From: Oscillospiraceae bacterium
GTDB lineage: Bacteria > Bacillota > Clostridia > Oscillospirales > Oscillospiraceae
Direction of reading: 5' to 3'
Length of the DNA stretch: 64,000 nucleotides
Assembly (NCBI GenBank): GCA_017516005.1
Contig: JAFWDU010000007.1
Location: 1 to 64,000 of the forward strand
Shown here: positions 45,174 to 53,543 of the stretch, one piece after another
Numbering within the stretch: position 1 is the stretch's first letter
Layout: the number at the start of each line of letters is the position of its first letter
Made by a program: the position numbers and the translations under genes
Notes under the pieces: model-generated
Told to the model about the DNA's origin: nothing
Database searches by the model: none
Seen by the model: only the letters and a program-made list of their open reading frames with translations

Positions 45174-45310
45174 ATGGATTCCGGCTCTTCTGCATGATCT
45201 GCAGGTTTTCATTATCGAAAGGCAAATAACAGATATCGCTTACCGTACATTCTCCAATACCTGTCATTTTGTACTTTGCGTCCTTTCTCTGCGCAGTCTT
45301 CAATCTGCAG

Positions 45311-45982
45311 TCACCCTTCAGGAGACTGCGGGTTCTCGTTTTCCTGTTTTTCCGGCTTGCCACCTTTTTTTGTTCTTTGGAAGCGAAGGAACTGCACGAG
45401 AATGCTGACTCCATAGTAAAGACCGATCCAGAGGATCTGTCCGAGAAGCAGTCTGGCCTGCAGATCCATCTCAAGGGAGAAGCCTTCCGCGTCCGGGTCG
45501 AACAGCGCCTGCAGATCTCTTTTTCGAATACGGAATACGGACTCAAGCGGAGGCGTCAGTATTCCAATCGCCGCCCACGCCCTGCCGTAATTGATACCTT
45601 TGGATGCTGCATCCTTTGCTCCGTATGTGACATGAATCATCATTCTCTGCAGCACAACGGATCTTCGTAAAGATCCGACCGCGCGGAGAGCAGTCCGGAT
45701 CATCGGCATGAAATAGGAAAGATCCGAAAGCTTGAATTTCTTCTTTGGCTTTTCCTCGCCGGTTTTTTTCGGTTTCTTCGGCTTCTTTGGCTTCTTTGGC
45801 TTTTTCTCCTTGGGTTTCTCCTCTTTTTTCGGCTTTGCTCCTTCTTTTTTCGGAAGAATCTGCATATGAAACGGGCCGATGAAGACACGGAGAATGGTAC
45901 CCTGATCGATCCGTACTCTGCACCCAAGCGGAACCAGGCAGATCAGTACAACTATCGTCAGGAAAATAAGCAGGCCCTTCAC
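45311..45982 (-). CDS. DUF2953 domain-containing protein
   Basis: A 223-residue protein with an N-terminal membrane helix (2-20). A lysine- and proline-rich stretch of about 45 residues follows (residues 47-85, KPKKPKK repeats), then the DUF2953 core (VVLQRMMIHVTYGAKDAA, INYGRAWAAIGIL) and a second hydrophobic helix near residue 180-195. DUF2953 proteins are often encoded beside gerW/ytfJ and scpAB in Bacillota, as here. Function unknown. It overlaps scpB by four bases. Confidence 0.87.
   Translation of the reverse strand: MKGLLIFLTIVVLICLVPLGCRVRIDQGTILRVFIGPFHMQILPKKEGAKPKKEEKPKEKKPKKPKKPKKPKKTGEEKPKKKFKLSDLSYFMPMIRTALRAVGSLRRSVVLQRMMIHVTYGAKDAASKGINYGRAWAAIGILTPPLESVFRIRKRDLQALFDPDAEGFSLEMDLQARLLLGQILWIGLYYGVSILVQFLRFQRTKKGGKPEKQENENPQSPEG
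45771..45805 (-). repeat. nine-base tandem repeat coding for Lys-Lys-Pro
   Basis: About four imperfect copies of GGCTTCTTT (read on the plus strand) in the DUF2953 gene, which code for the KKP repeats. In-frame gain or loss of units is possible. Confidence 0.6.
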
Positions 45983-46581
45983 GCCTGTACCTCCGCAGAC
46001 TGCTCTGCTTCGCCGGAAGCTGTCTGCTCTTCCGCCTCAGCTCGTGCCTGTTCGCTGACTCTGGCCAGATTCACCGTCTGAATCTCAGGCAGATCTTCCA
46101 GCGATTTCAGGCCGAAAGTCCGAAGGAAGTCCGGGGTCGTTCTGTAAAGGATCGGCTTGCCGGGAACATTCAGTCTTCCGCACTCTTCAATCAGTTTTTT
46201 ATTCAGCAGAGCGTTGACGGAATATGCACTGTCCACGCCACGAAGCTGCTCCACATAGGCACGGGTCGCAGGCTGGTAGTATGCAATAATGGTCAGTGTC
46301 TCCAGCTGAGCCCCGGAAAGACGCGGCGGCTTTCTGGTCTCCAGCGCACGCGTAACATAGTCCGCCATCTCCGGCGAAGAGCACATCTGATAGCTGTTCT
46401 CCAGTTCCAGCACGCGAATTCCACGGCGCTGAAAGGCCAGTTCATCGGAAAGCGCCTTTGCAGCTCGCCGCAGTTCGTCCTCTTCACAGCCGAAAGTCTC
46501 TGCAAGGCGTAAAGCCAATACCGGCTCCCCCGCGGCAAACAGCACCGCTTCCAGTGCCCGAATAATCTCTTCCTGTTCCAT
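45979..46581 (-). CDS. scpB: segregation and condensation protein B
   Basis: A 200-residue protein with two winged-helix domains (EEIIRALEAVLFAAGEPV, LETLTIIAYYQPATRAYVEQLRGVDS and ALLNKKLIEECGRLNVPGKPILYRTT). ScpB binds ScpA to build the SMC condensin. AAAGGAGG precedes the ATG at 46581. The C-terminal tail is rich in Glu and Ala. It lies 19 bases after scpA. Confidence 0.96.
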   Translation of the reverse strand: MEQEEIIRALEAVLFAAGEPVLALRLAETFGCEEDELRRAAKALSDELAFQRRGIRVLELENSYQMCSSPEMADYVTRALETRKPPRLSGAQLETLTIIAYYQPATRAYVEQLRGVDSAYSVNALLNKKLIEECGRLNVPGKPILYRTTPDFLRTFGLKSLEDLPEIQTVNLARVSEQARAEAEEQTASGEAEQSAEVQA

Positions 46582-46600
46582 ATTTCCGCAGTCCCTCCTT

Positions 46601-47377
46601 TCAGGATTCCTCGATCTGTTCTTCCGGCATCTGAACGAAACGGACATCCTGTCCGTCCAGTTCGATGGATTTCTGCCGGCACAGCTCCAGCACTGCCAGG
46701 AATGTGGCAACCAGCTCGGAGCGGGATTTTGCGCCGTAGAACAACTCCCGGAATCTGCGGATTCCTTTTGAAATCAGGCGCCGCAGGATCTCTGTTGACT
46801 TTCTGGATACCGAATACGGTTCCTGGGCGACCACCGCCTGAAAAGCGGATTTCGGAGGCGGAAGCATCCGTTCCGCCCGCTCCTCCAGAACCGCATAAGC
46901 GGAAAGAAGGTCCTCCGGGCTGTGCTGGTACCGGTATCCTGTAACCCTTCTCGCCGGCTCCGGCTGCTTGCAGAAATAACCGGCTCCGATATCGGAGCGT
47001 GGTTCCAGAAATGCTACCGCAATCCTGATCTGCTCAAATGCACTCTTTCTCTGTCTGTCTTCCAGAGAGCGGATCAGGAGTTCCATTTCGCTCAGTGCTT
47101 CCTCCCGCTCGGCGATGGACAGAAGCATCTTTGTCTTGATCAGCATCAGATAGCTGGCCATCTGGATAAACTCACTTGCAATTTCCATATCCATACGCCG
47201 CATCTGTTCCAGATGCTCCAGATACTGCTCGCATATGGCAGAAATGGAAAGATCTTCAATTGCGATTTTATTCTTGCTCAGCAGTTCCAGGATCAGGTCC
47301 AGCGGGCCATCAAAGTCGGCGAGGGTTTCCTCGCGGGATCTGACCACCTGCGCAAGATGATAACGCGGTTCGTCCAT
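46601..47377 (-). CDS. scpA: segregation and condensation protein A
   Basis: The kleisin subunit of the SMC condensin, 258 residues. The N-terminal DFDGPLDLILELLSKNKIAIEDLSI block, which binds the SMC neck, and the C-terminal winged helix (ATFLAVLELCRQKSIELDGQD) are visible. GGGAG precedes the ATG at 47377. Located between an M50 protease and scpB. Confidence 0.96.
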   Translation of the reverse strand: MDEPRYHLAQVVRSREETLADFDGPLDLILELLSKNKIAIEDLSISAICEQYLEHLEQMRRMDMEIASEFIQMASYLMLIKTKMLLSIAEREEALSEMELLIRSLEDRQRKSAFEQIRIAVAFLEPRSDIGAGYFCKQPEPARRVTGYRYQHSPEDLLSAYAVLEERAERMLPPPKSAFQAVVAQEPYSVSRKSTEILRRLISKGIRRFRELFYGAKSRSELVATFLAVLELCRQKSIELDGQDVRFVQMPEEQIEES

Positions 47378-47398
47378 AATTGCTCCCACAAAACCATT

Positions 47399-48082
47399 CT
47401 AGAGAATGGTTTGAATCAGATGAAAATACGGTTTCAGTAGAAACATCAGGCCATCGAGAAGTCCATTCAGCAGGAAACTCAGCGGTCCGTCCAGCACATT
47501 GCTGAAAAGGAGAATGACCAGTATGATCATGCCGTATCTTTCATACAGCATCAGTTTTGCGTATGCCCGATCTGGAAGCAGGGAAAACAGCACCTTCGAG
47601 CCGTCCAGCGGCGGGATCGGGAAAAAGTTGAAAATCGCCAGGCCTGCGGAAATGAGCACCATTTCCGACAGGAAGAAAACAACATAGAGCATGATCTTCG
47701 AGTTGCCGGCAAGATAATACACCGGATACCAGATCATGAGGCCAATCAGGCACAGCACAATATTGGATACCGGTCCTGCAAGCGCTGTGATTGCCATACC
47801 GGCTTTGGGATTTTTGAAACGGTACATATTGACCCGAACGGGTCTTGCCCATCCAAAATGGAAAAACACCATCATCAGCAGGCCGACAGGATCAATATGG
47901 CGAAGCGGGTTCAGGGAGAGTCTTCCTTCCCGTTTCGCGGTATCATCTCCAAGTGCGAGTGCCGCCAATCCATGGCAGGTTTCATGCACGGCGATGCAGA
48001 TCAGCGCGGCTGCAGCCCCGATCAGGTAATCAATCAGTTTGTCAAACCGCAGCTGCTGCAGCCAGGACGCAAACGTAAACAA
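47399..48082 (-). CDS. site-2 protease family (M50) membrane metalloprotease
   Basis: A 227-residue integral membrane protease with the zinc motif HETCH (HEXXH, near residue 33), the second metal-binding motif PIPPLDGSKVLF, and five to six membrane helices. The start is proposed as TTG at 48082, with GGGGG seven bases before it; the frame is open further upstream but this part overlaps the promoter. Members of this small S2P class cleave membrane proteins; targets are unknown. It heads the scpA-scpB run. Confidence 0.88.
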   Translation of the reverse strand: MFTFASWLQQLRFDKLIDYLIGAAAALICIAVHETCHGLAALALGDDTAKREGRLSLNPLRHIDPVGLLMMVFFHFGWARPVRVNMYRFKNPKAGMAITALAGPVSNIVLCLIGLMIWYPVYYLAGNSKIMLYVVFFLSEMVLISAGLAIFNFFPIPPLDGSKVLFSLLPDRAYAKLMLYERYGMIILVILLFSNVLDGPLSFLLNGLLDGLMFLLKPYFHLIQTIL

Positions 48083-48128
48083 CTGTGTTCCCCCTAATGC
48101 AGATAAATGTCCCCCCGATTTTGGAATC

Positions 48129-48157
48129 ATTGTATCATATTCTCCTGGAAATGAAAA
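48129..48157 (-). promoter_or_regulatory. promoter of the M50-scpAB operon
   Basis: Minus strand: -35 TTTTCA (48157-48152), 17-base spacer, -10 TACAAT (48134-48129). It diverges from the tRNA-Arg promoter. Confidence 0.5.
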
Positions 48158-48171
48158 CCGAAAAAAACATC

Positions 48172-48200
48172 TTGCTTTTTCCATCTGCCTATGCTATCAT
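48172..48200 (+). promoter_or_regulatory. promoter of tRNA-Arg
   Basis: -35 TTGCTT (48172-48177), 17-base spacer, -10 TATCAT (48195-48200), ending 23 bases before the tRNA. Confidence 0.65.
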
Positions 48201-48222
48201 ACTGGGGCACGCGAGTGCGCAT

Positions 48223-48299
48223 GCGGCAGTAGCTCAGTTGGATAGAGTGACTGACTACGAATCAGTAGGTCGGGGGTTCGAGTCCCTTCTGCCGTACCA
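48223..48299 (+). tRNA. tRNA-Arg (anticodon ACG)
   Basis: A complete cloverleaf: acceptor arm GCGGCAG with CTGCCGT, D arm with AGCTCAGTTGGATAGAGT, anticodon arm ACTGA-CTACGAA-TCAGT (anticodon ACG, reads CGT and, with inosine, CGC and CGA), T arm GGGTTCGAGTCCC, and an encoded CCA end. Confidence 0.97.
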
Positions 48300-48302
48300 T
48301 CA

Positions 48303-48345
48303 AAGAAACCTCTTTTGTCTACCAAGGCAAGAGAGGTTTCTTCTT
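48303..48345 (+). terminator. terminator after tRNA-Arg
   Basis: AGAAACCTCT and its complement AGAGGTTTCT around an 18-base loop, followed by a short T-rich run. Confidence 0.75.
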
Positions 48346-48392
48346 AAATTAATAATTGACTATGTTATAATAAAATAAGAGAAGTGATTTAG

Positions 48393-48806
48393 TTGACGAT
48401 TAAAAACGACATTACTTCGTTGTGGGATAACGGAACAGACAAGCTGTGTTTGTTTGCTGTTTCAGCCGACAGCCAGTACAAATATATAAGCGGCAAGCCG
48501 TGTATCACATTTGGTGTAGCTTATGAGAACGAGAAATACAAAGGTTGTGACGTCTTCACTCTTTTTGATCATTTCTATGATGAGATTCTCGATGCAATGA
48601 AGAATACCTTTCGTGAGCTGAATGGCTCGTTCAGATTGGATGATAATGGTGCAGATACCGACGGCTATGTTGGTTTTAAGATGAAAAACGGCAGATTACA
48701 CGTTGAAGGACGACTTGGAGCAACCTTCTCATCATATTCGTTAACATTTGAGTTTGAAGCCGATCAGACGCTGTTGGGACCTCTTATTCAAAACTTAGCT
48801 TTTTGA
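48393..48806 (+). CDS. small hypothetical protein, possible WapI-type immunity protein
   Basis: A 137-residue acidic protein with a TTG start at 48393 (a stop codon lies directly before it in frame, so no longer frame exists). The arrangement of an N-terminal beta-strand region, a helix around residues 57-75 (LFDHFYDEILDAMKNTFREL), and the ending FEFEADQTLLGPLI recalls the WapI family of immunity proteins, but I am not certain. The region is visibly richer in A+T than its neighbours. It is flanked by terminators on both sides and lies between tRNA-Arg and tex, a common place for acquired genes. No toxin gene is nearby. Confidence 0.65.
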   Translation: MTIKNDITSLWDNGTDKLCLFAVSADSQYKYISGKPCITFGVAYENEKYKGCDVFTLFDHFYDEILDAMKNTFRELNGSFRLDDNGADTDGYVGFKMKNGRLHVEGRLGATFSSYSLTFEFEADQTLLGPLIQNLAF

Positions 48807-48868
48807 TTCCTTGATGTACTTATAGGCGTTCTTTCTATGGTTTGGTGCGCTTTTACGCGCTCTTACAC

Positions 48869-48912
48869 AAAACAGGACGTCAACTGCAATGCGGTTGACG
48901 TCCTGTTTTTTG
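48869..48912. terminator. bidirectional terminator between immunity-like gene and tex
   Basis: A perfect 14-base stem (AACAGGACGTCAAC and its complement) with A and T runs on the outside, working for both converging genes. Confidence 0.9.
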
Positions 48913-49022
48913 GTCCCACGCTGTGAATTTTCTGAAGCAGGCAGAATACAATCTCTGCGATATCTCAATTAGCTGCTGATTTACAACCTGTACCCGGTTG
49001 TCTTCCGGCTGCAGCAGGTGTG

Positions 49023-51191
49023 CTACTGCGCGTTCTGCGCATCCTTTGCCTGCCGGATTGACAGGCTGATCCGTTTTTTCTTTTCATCCACATCCAGGAC
49101 AAGCACCTTTACGTCATCTCCAACGCTGAGTGCTTCGCTGGGATGCTTCAGATAGCGGTCCGCAATCTCGGAAATATGTACCAGACCATCCTGATGGACA
49201 CCCACGTCCACAAACGCGCCGAAATCCACAACATTGCGCACCGTTCCCGTGAGAATCATTCCCGGCTTGAGATCTTTGATTTCAAGCAGATCCGTACGGA
49301 AAATGGGGGGCGGAAGCTCCTCACGGGGATCACGTCCCGGCCGGAGCAGTTCCTTGACAATATCTTCGAGCGTCGGCTCACCCACGCCGCAGCGTCCGGC
49401 CAGGTTGCTCAGGCCAAGGCTTTTCACACGCTGCTCCAGCTCGCTGATTGCGCCGTTTTCTACGTCTTTCAGATCATAACCGCAGAGCATCAGAAGGGTT
49501 TTCGCCGCTTCATAACTTTCCGGATGCACCGCTGTGTGATCCAGCACGTTCTCGCTTTCCGGAACACGGAGGAAGCCCGCGCACTGCTCGAACGCCTTCG
49601 GTCCCAGTTTCGGAACCTTCAGAAGCTGTTTTCTGCTGCTGTACGCGCCGTTTTCCTCCCGGAATGCGACAATATTCTTCGCTGTCGCCGCTGTCAGGCC
49701 GGATACCCGGCGGAGCAGGGATGCTGATGCCGTATTCAGATCCACGCCGACCGCATTCACGCAGTCCTCCACAACCGCATCCAGGCTCTCGCTCAACCGC
49801 ACCTGAGGCATATCATGCTGATATTGCCCGACTCCAATTGCCTTTGGATCGATTTTGACCAATTCTGCAAGGGGATCCTGAAGACGTCTGGCGATAGAAA
49901 CGGCACTTCTGAGATTGACATCAAACTGAGGAAATTCCTCCGCTGCAAGCTTGGAAGCGGAATAGACGGAAGCACCAGCCTCGGACACCACCATATAGCT
50001 CACGCCTGGACAGCTTTTCAGCAGTTCCACTGTCATCTGCTCTGTCTCCCGGGACGCTGTTCCGTTTCCGATGGCGATATGGACAACGCCGTGTTTTTGA
50101 ATCAATTTTCGGAGACTCTGGATTGCCTCTTCCCGTCTGGCTGCTCCCTGTGTTGGATAAACCACCGCAGTGTCAAGCACTTTTCCCGTTGGATCCACAA
50201 CCGCCACCTTGCAGCCCATGCGGTAGCCGGGATCCAGTCCCATGGTTACTTTTCCCTTTGCCGGCGGCTGCATAAGGAGGGGCTTCAGATTCAGCGCAAA
50301 GTTATGAATCGCGCCCTCATTTGCCCGGTCTGTCAATGCTGCGCGAAGCTCGTTTTCCATGGACGGCTCCAGAAGGCGGTCATATCCGTCAGCAATGGCT
50401 GCGCGGAGGAACGCCTCGGATCTGGATCCCGGCCGGATGATCTCACGCACCAGAAGAGAGACCGCCTCCTCTCGATCCACCTGGATGGACGGTTTCAGGA
50501 AGCCTTCCTTCTCTCCCCGGTTGATTGCGAGGATCTGATGGTCCTGCATCCGGCTCAAACTCTGACTGAAATCATAGTACAGGCGATAAACAGAGTCCTC
50601 CTCCTTGGCTCCGATGCAGCCGAAGCTGCCCCTTCTCTGGATCAGGGCGCGGAGTCTTGCGCGAAGCGCGGCGGAATCGGAAACCATCTCGGCAACGATA
50701 TCGCTGGCACCTGCGAGCGCTTCCTCCGGTGTTTCCACACCCATTTCCGGATTGACGTAGTCTTTCGCCAGTTCCAGGGGATCCGGAAGGTCCTTTCTCT
50801 GTTCAAACAGAGCCTGCGCCAAAGGCTCCAGTCCTTTCTCCTTGGCAATGGATGCTCTTGTCCTGCGTTTCGGTTTGTAGGGCCGGTAGAGGTCCTCCAC
50901 CTCTGCAAGTGTCTTTGCCTTTTCAATGGAAGCGGCCAGTTCCTCCGTCATTTTCCCCTGCTCTTCAATTGATCTGCTGACTTCTTCCTTTCTCTGATTC
51001 AGGCCGCGCAGATATTTCAGGCGTTCTTCCAGCGTACGAAGAGTTGTGTCATCCATTGCTCCGTGCGCCTCTTTGCGGTATCTGGCAATAAAGGGAATGG
51101 TGTTTCCCTGATCAATCAGCTCTATCACCGCCTGCACATGTGCGGCGGGTTTCCCCAGTTCCTGTGCGATAATTGTCGTAATCTGATCCAT
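49023..51191 (-). CDS. tex: Tex-like RNA-binding transcriptional accessory protein
   Basis: A 722-residue protein related to Spt6. The N-terminal Tex domain, the YqgF-like RNase H fold (VTMGLDPGYRMGCKVAVVD), helix-hairpin-helix motifs (VDLNTASASLLRRVSGL) and the C-terminal S1 domain (GTVRNVVDFGAFVDVGVHQDG) are all present. Acts on nucleic acids in transcription or RNA decay. It precedes proX's stop by 11 bases, so the two form an operon. Confidence 0.96.
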   Translation of the reverse strand: MDQITTIIAQELGKPAAHVQAVIELIDQGNTIPFIARYRKEAHGAMDDTTLRTLEERLKYLRGLNQRKEEVSRSIEEQGKMTEELAASIEKAKTLAEVEDLYRPYKPKRRTRASIAKEKGLEPLAQALFEQRKDLPDPLELAKDYVNPEMGVETPEEALAGASDIVAEMVSDSAALRARLRALIQRRGSFGCIGAKEEDSVYRLYYDFSQSLSRMQDHQILAINRGEKEGFLKPSIQVDREEAVSLLVREIIRPGSRSEAFLRAAIADGYDRLLEPSMENELRAALTDRANEGAIHNFALNLKPLLMQPPAKGKVTMGLDPGYRMGCKVAVVDPTGKVLDTAVVYPTQGAARREEAIQSLRKLIQKHGVVHIAIGNGTASRETEQMTVELLKSCPGVSYMVVSEAGASVYSASKLAAEEFPQFDVNLRSAVSIARRLQDPLAELVKIDPKAIGVGQYQHDMPQVRLSESLDAVVEDCVNAVGVDLNTASASLLRRVSGLTAATAKNIVAFREENGAYSSRKQLLKVPKLGPKAFEQCAGFLRVPESENVLDHTAVHPESYEAAKTLLMLCGYDLKDVENGAISELEQRVKSLGLSNLAGRCGVGEPTLEDIVKELLRPGRDPREELPPPIFRTDLLEIKDLKPGMILTGTVRNVVDFGAFVDVGVHQDGLVHISEIADRYLKHPSEALSVGDDVKVLVLDVDEKKKRISLSIRQAKDAQNAQ

Positions 51192-51202
51192 GATTTCCTC
51201 CG

Positions 51203-51754
51203 TTATTCCGGCTGTTCCGGCAGATCAATAAATGTCGGATTGTGTCCGGACGCAATGACATACCGCATAAAATCCTGCTGTGAGATTTTAAGCGTCGAAG
51301 TAGATCTGCCCGGATGCGCGCAGATAACATCATCCGTAAGCAAATCTCTGTCTATAAGCAGCCGGACTTTTCCCTCCCGATCAAAAATCAGTTCCAGGGC
51401 GGATACCGATCCCGGGATTGTGTGCAGCAGTTCTTCCATGTGGTTCTCTCCTGCAAAACTCAGACGGGAACAGCCAAGCTGGCCAGAAAGGTATTTCGTT
51501 TTAAAGGGCTTTCCGGACGGCATCAGCAGAAGATAAAACTCCGTCTGCTGCCGATTGCAAAGGAACAGATTCTTGCAGATTTTCCCCTCCAGCAGTTTCT
51601 CAATCTGAAGGCAGTCCTCCATTGTATCCGCATAATCATGATCCACTCTGTCATACGGGATCCCCATCTCCGCAAGAACATCATAGATGGCTTCTTCCGG
51701 TTCTGATCTCCGATCTTCCGGACGTCCCGTAAAGCGCATTGGATTGATATACAT
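51203..51754 (-). CDS. proX: prolyl-tRNA editing protein (YbaK/ProX type)
   Basis: A 183-residue aminoacyl-tRNA deacylase that removes alanine or cysteine from mischarged tRNA-Pro. The YbaK fold is seen in KNLFLCNRQQTEFYLLLMPSG and the catalytic lysine region FKTKYLSGQLG, with the C-terminal block DLLTDDVICAHPGRSTSTLKI. Upstream of tex in one transcript from the promoter at 51835-51863. Confidence 0.9.
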   Translation of the reverse strand: MYINPMRFTGRPEDRRSEPEEAIYDVLAEMGIPYDRVDHDYADTMEDCLQIEKLLEGKICKNLFLCNRQQTEFYLLLMPSGKPFKTKYLSGQLGCSRLSFAGENHMEELLHTIPGSVSALELIFDREGKVRLLIDRDLLTDDVICAHPGRSTSTLKISQQDFMRYVIASGHNPTFIDLPEQPE

Positions 51755-51834
51755 AGCAGTGATGATCCTTTCTTCCGCGGCCTGTCAAGGCAGCGGTCAC
51801 TCACAAAGCCATTCTGGCGGCGTTTTTCCCTGAC

Positions 51835-51863
51835 AGTATATCACAGCTCGCAGGCAAAGCCAA
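51835..51863 (-). promoter_or_regulatory. promoter of proX-tex
   Basis: Minus strand: -35 TTGGCT (51863-51858), 17-base spacer, -10 TATACT (51840-51835). Confidence 0.65.
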
Positions 51864-51917
51864 GAAACCGATTTTCGGTTTTCATAATTTATTTATGTGA
51901 ACTATTTGGGTGTGAAG

Positions 51918-51953
51918 CAGCCCGGATCTCCTCATTCGGGATGATCCGGGCTG
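51918..51953 (-). terminator. hairpin after aminotransferase gene
   Basis: AGCCCGGATC and its complement around a 14-base loop, nine bases after the stop. The T tract is weak (GCTTCAC), so strength is uncertain. Confidence 0.55.
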
Positions 51954-51961
51954 ACTGCAGT

Positions 51962-53248
51962 TCAGGTTTCCAGAAGCTTCTCAACGGAAGCAAGCTTTAC
52001 GCAGAGGACGAAGACCTCGCAGGCCTTCTTCAATTCTTCCATTTTGGGGAATGAAGGCGCAATCCGGATATTTGCGTCATTCGGATCCTTTCCGTAGGGA
52101 TAGGTCGCTCCCGCAGCAGTCAGAATGACGCCCGCCTGTCTGCAGGCATCCACAATCCGCTTGGCGCAGCCCGGCATGGAATCAAAGGAGATAAAGTAGC
52201 CGCCCTTCGGATGCGTCCAAGTGCCGATCCCCAATCCGCCGAGTTCTTTTTCCAGAGACTGCTCTACCATTTCAAATTTCGGCCGGAGAATCTCCGCATG
52301 CTTCTTCATATGATTCGTAATGCCTTCCAGATTCTTGAAGAAACGAACATGACGCAGCTGATTGACTTTATCATGGCCGATGGTCTGAATTGACAGCTGC
52401 TTGCGGATATCCTTCAGGTTATTCTCGGACGCGGCAATTGCTGCGATGCCGGATCCGGGGAAACTGATCTTTGAGGTTGAAGTGAACTTGTATACCATAT
52501 CCGGATTTCCTGCTTTTGCACATTCGTCCAGGATTTCCAGAAGAATATCCTGATCATCCTCATACAGATGATGTACAGAGTAGGCATTATCCCAATAGAT
52601 GCGGAAATCTTCCGCAGCCGGTTTCAGGCGGGCAAAGCGGTGAACTGTCTCATCGGAATATGTGATGCCGTTGGGATTGGAATACTTCGGCACGCACCAG
52701 ATTCCCTTGATAGCAGGATCCTCCGATACAAGGCGTTCCACCATATCCATATCCGGTCCGTTCTCATTCATGGGAACCGGAATCATTTCTATGCCGAAAT
52801 ACTCCGTGATGGCAAAATGACGGTCGTACCCAGGAACCGGACACAAAAACTTGACTTCCGGCAGTTTGCACCAGGGTGTGGAACCCATCACGCCGTGAGT
52901 CATGGAGCGGGCAATGGTATCATACATGACATTCAGGCTGGAGTTCCCATAAATGATGATATTTTCCGGTGGAACTTCAATCATATCACCCAGCAGAGCC
53001 TTAGCCTCCTGAATGCCGTCAAGAACACCGTAATTGCGGCAGTCTGTGCCATCTTCGCAGTCCAGATCCATCTGGCTGGAAAGCACATCCATCATCTGCA
53101 TGGACAGATCCAGCTGCTCCCCGCAGGGCTTTCCCCGCGCCATATTCAATTTCAGGCCCAGTGCCTGGACTTCCGCATAGCGAGCCTTCAGCTCCTGCTG
53201 CAGCGCAAGCAGTTCCTCTTTGGAATACTGTTGATAGGTCTTTTCCAT
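51962..53248 (-). CDS. class I/II-fold aminotransferase
   Basis: A 428-residue PLP-dependent enzyme of the aspartate aminotransferase-like group (Asp_aminotransf, PF12897). Landmarks are NMARGKPCGEQLDL near the N-terminus, the PLP-binding YWDNAYSVHHLYE, and the Schiff-base lysine in TSTSKISFPGSG. The start at 53248 (MEKTYQQYSKEEL) follows AAAGGA. Known members act as aminotransferases or, with a regulator domain, as MocR proteins; the exact substrate here is unknown. It is a single-gene unit. Confidence 0.9.
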   Translation of the reverse strand: MEKTYQQYSKEELLALQQELKARYAEVQALGLKLNMARGKPCGEQLDLSMQMMDVLSSQMDLDCEDGTDCRNYGVLDGIQEAKALLGDMIEVPPENIIIYGNSSLNVMYDTIARSMTHGVMGSTPWCKLPEVKFLCPVPGYDRHFAITEYFGIEMIPVPMNENGPDMDMVERLVSEDPAIKGIWCVPKYSNPNGITYSDETVHRFARLKPAAEDFRIYWDNAYSVHHLYEDDQDILLEILDECAKAGNPDMVYKFTSTSKISFPGSGIAAIAASENNLKDIRKQLSIQTIGHDKVNQLRHVRFFKNLEGITNHMKKHAEILRPKFEMVEQSLEKELGGLGIGTWTHPKGGYFISFDSMPGCAKRIVDACRQAGVILTAAGATYPYGKDPNDANIRIAPSFPKMEELKKACEVFVLCVKLASVEKLLET

Positions 53249-53305
53249 GCCAGATTCTCTTCCTTTAAAAGATAACCGATTCGCCCGGAAACCGAGTGTG
53301 AAATG

Positions 53306-53334
53306 AATATAACACATCTCAACTTGCAAATCAA
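53306..53334 (-). promoter_or_regulatory. promoter of the aminotransferase gene
   Basis: Minus strand: -35 TTGATT (53334-53329), 17-base spacer, -10 TATATT (53311-53306). Confidence 0.6.
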
Positions 53335-53488
53335 TTTGAAAAAACCACGAAAATCCCCATTATTATCCCAATTCTTTCATCAATTTTGCAATTTTGCTGA
53401 ATCATATCTTGCATTACATTTCATTATAGTAATCATAATATATTTATCGTCTACTATTTCAAGCTGTGGAACCAAAACCGCCAAGGAT

Positions 53489-53525
53489 GGAAAAATGCCC
53501 CACCGACAGGCAGGGCATTTTTCCA
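53489..53525 (-). terminator. terminator after second MATE gene
   Basis: GAAAAATGCCC / GGGCATTTTTC stem with T runs, 19 bases after the MATE stop codon on the minus strand. Confidence 0.85.
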
Positions 53526-53543
53526 TATTATGCAGGTTGAAAA

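Larger units (their letters stand above)
45016..45310 (-). other. gerW upstream region
   Basis: A 295-base gap between gerW and the DUF2953 gene. It holds the gerW promoter (45073-45102) and a strong GC-rich hairpin (45143-45173). The gerW frame is open throughout, but this part would be transcribed only from upstream and shows no family similarity, so I regard it as non-coding. Confidence 0.5.

Noticed and set aside
44596-45546. Long version of gerW with 177 more codons
   Set aside because: The true start has a good ribosome site and its own promoter inside the extension. The added residues do not resemble the family.
49815-50972. Open frame of 385 codons opposite tex
   Set aside because: Antiparallel to tex, which has all expected domains; no ribosome site.
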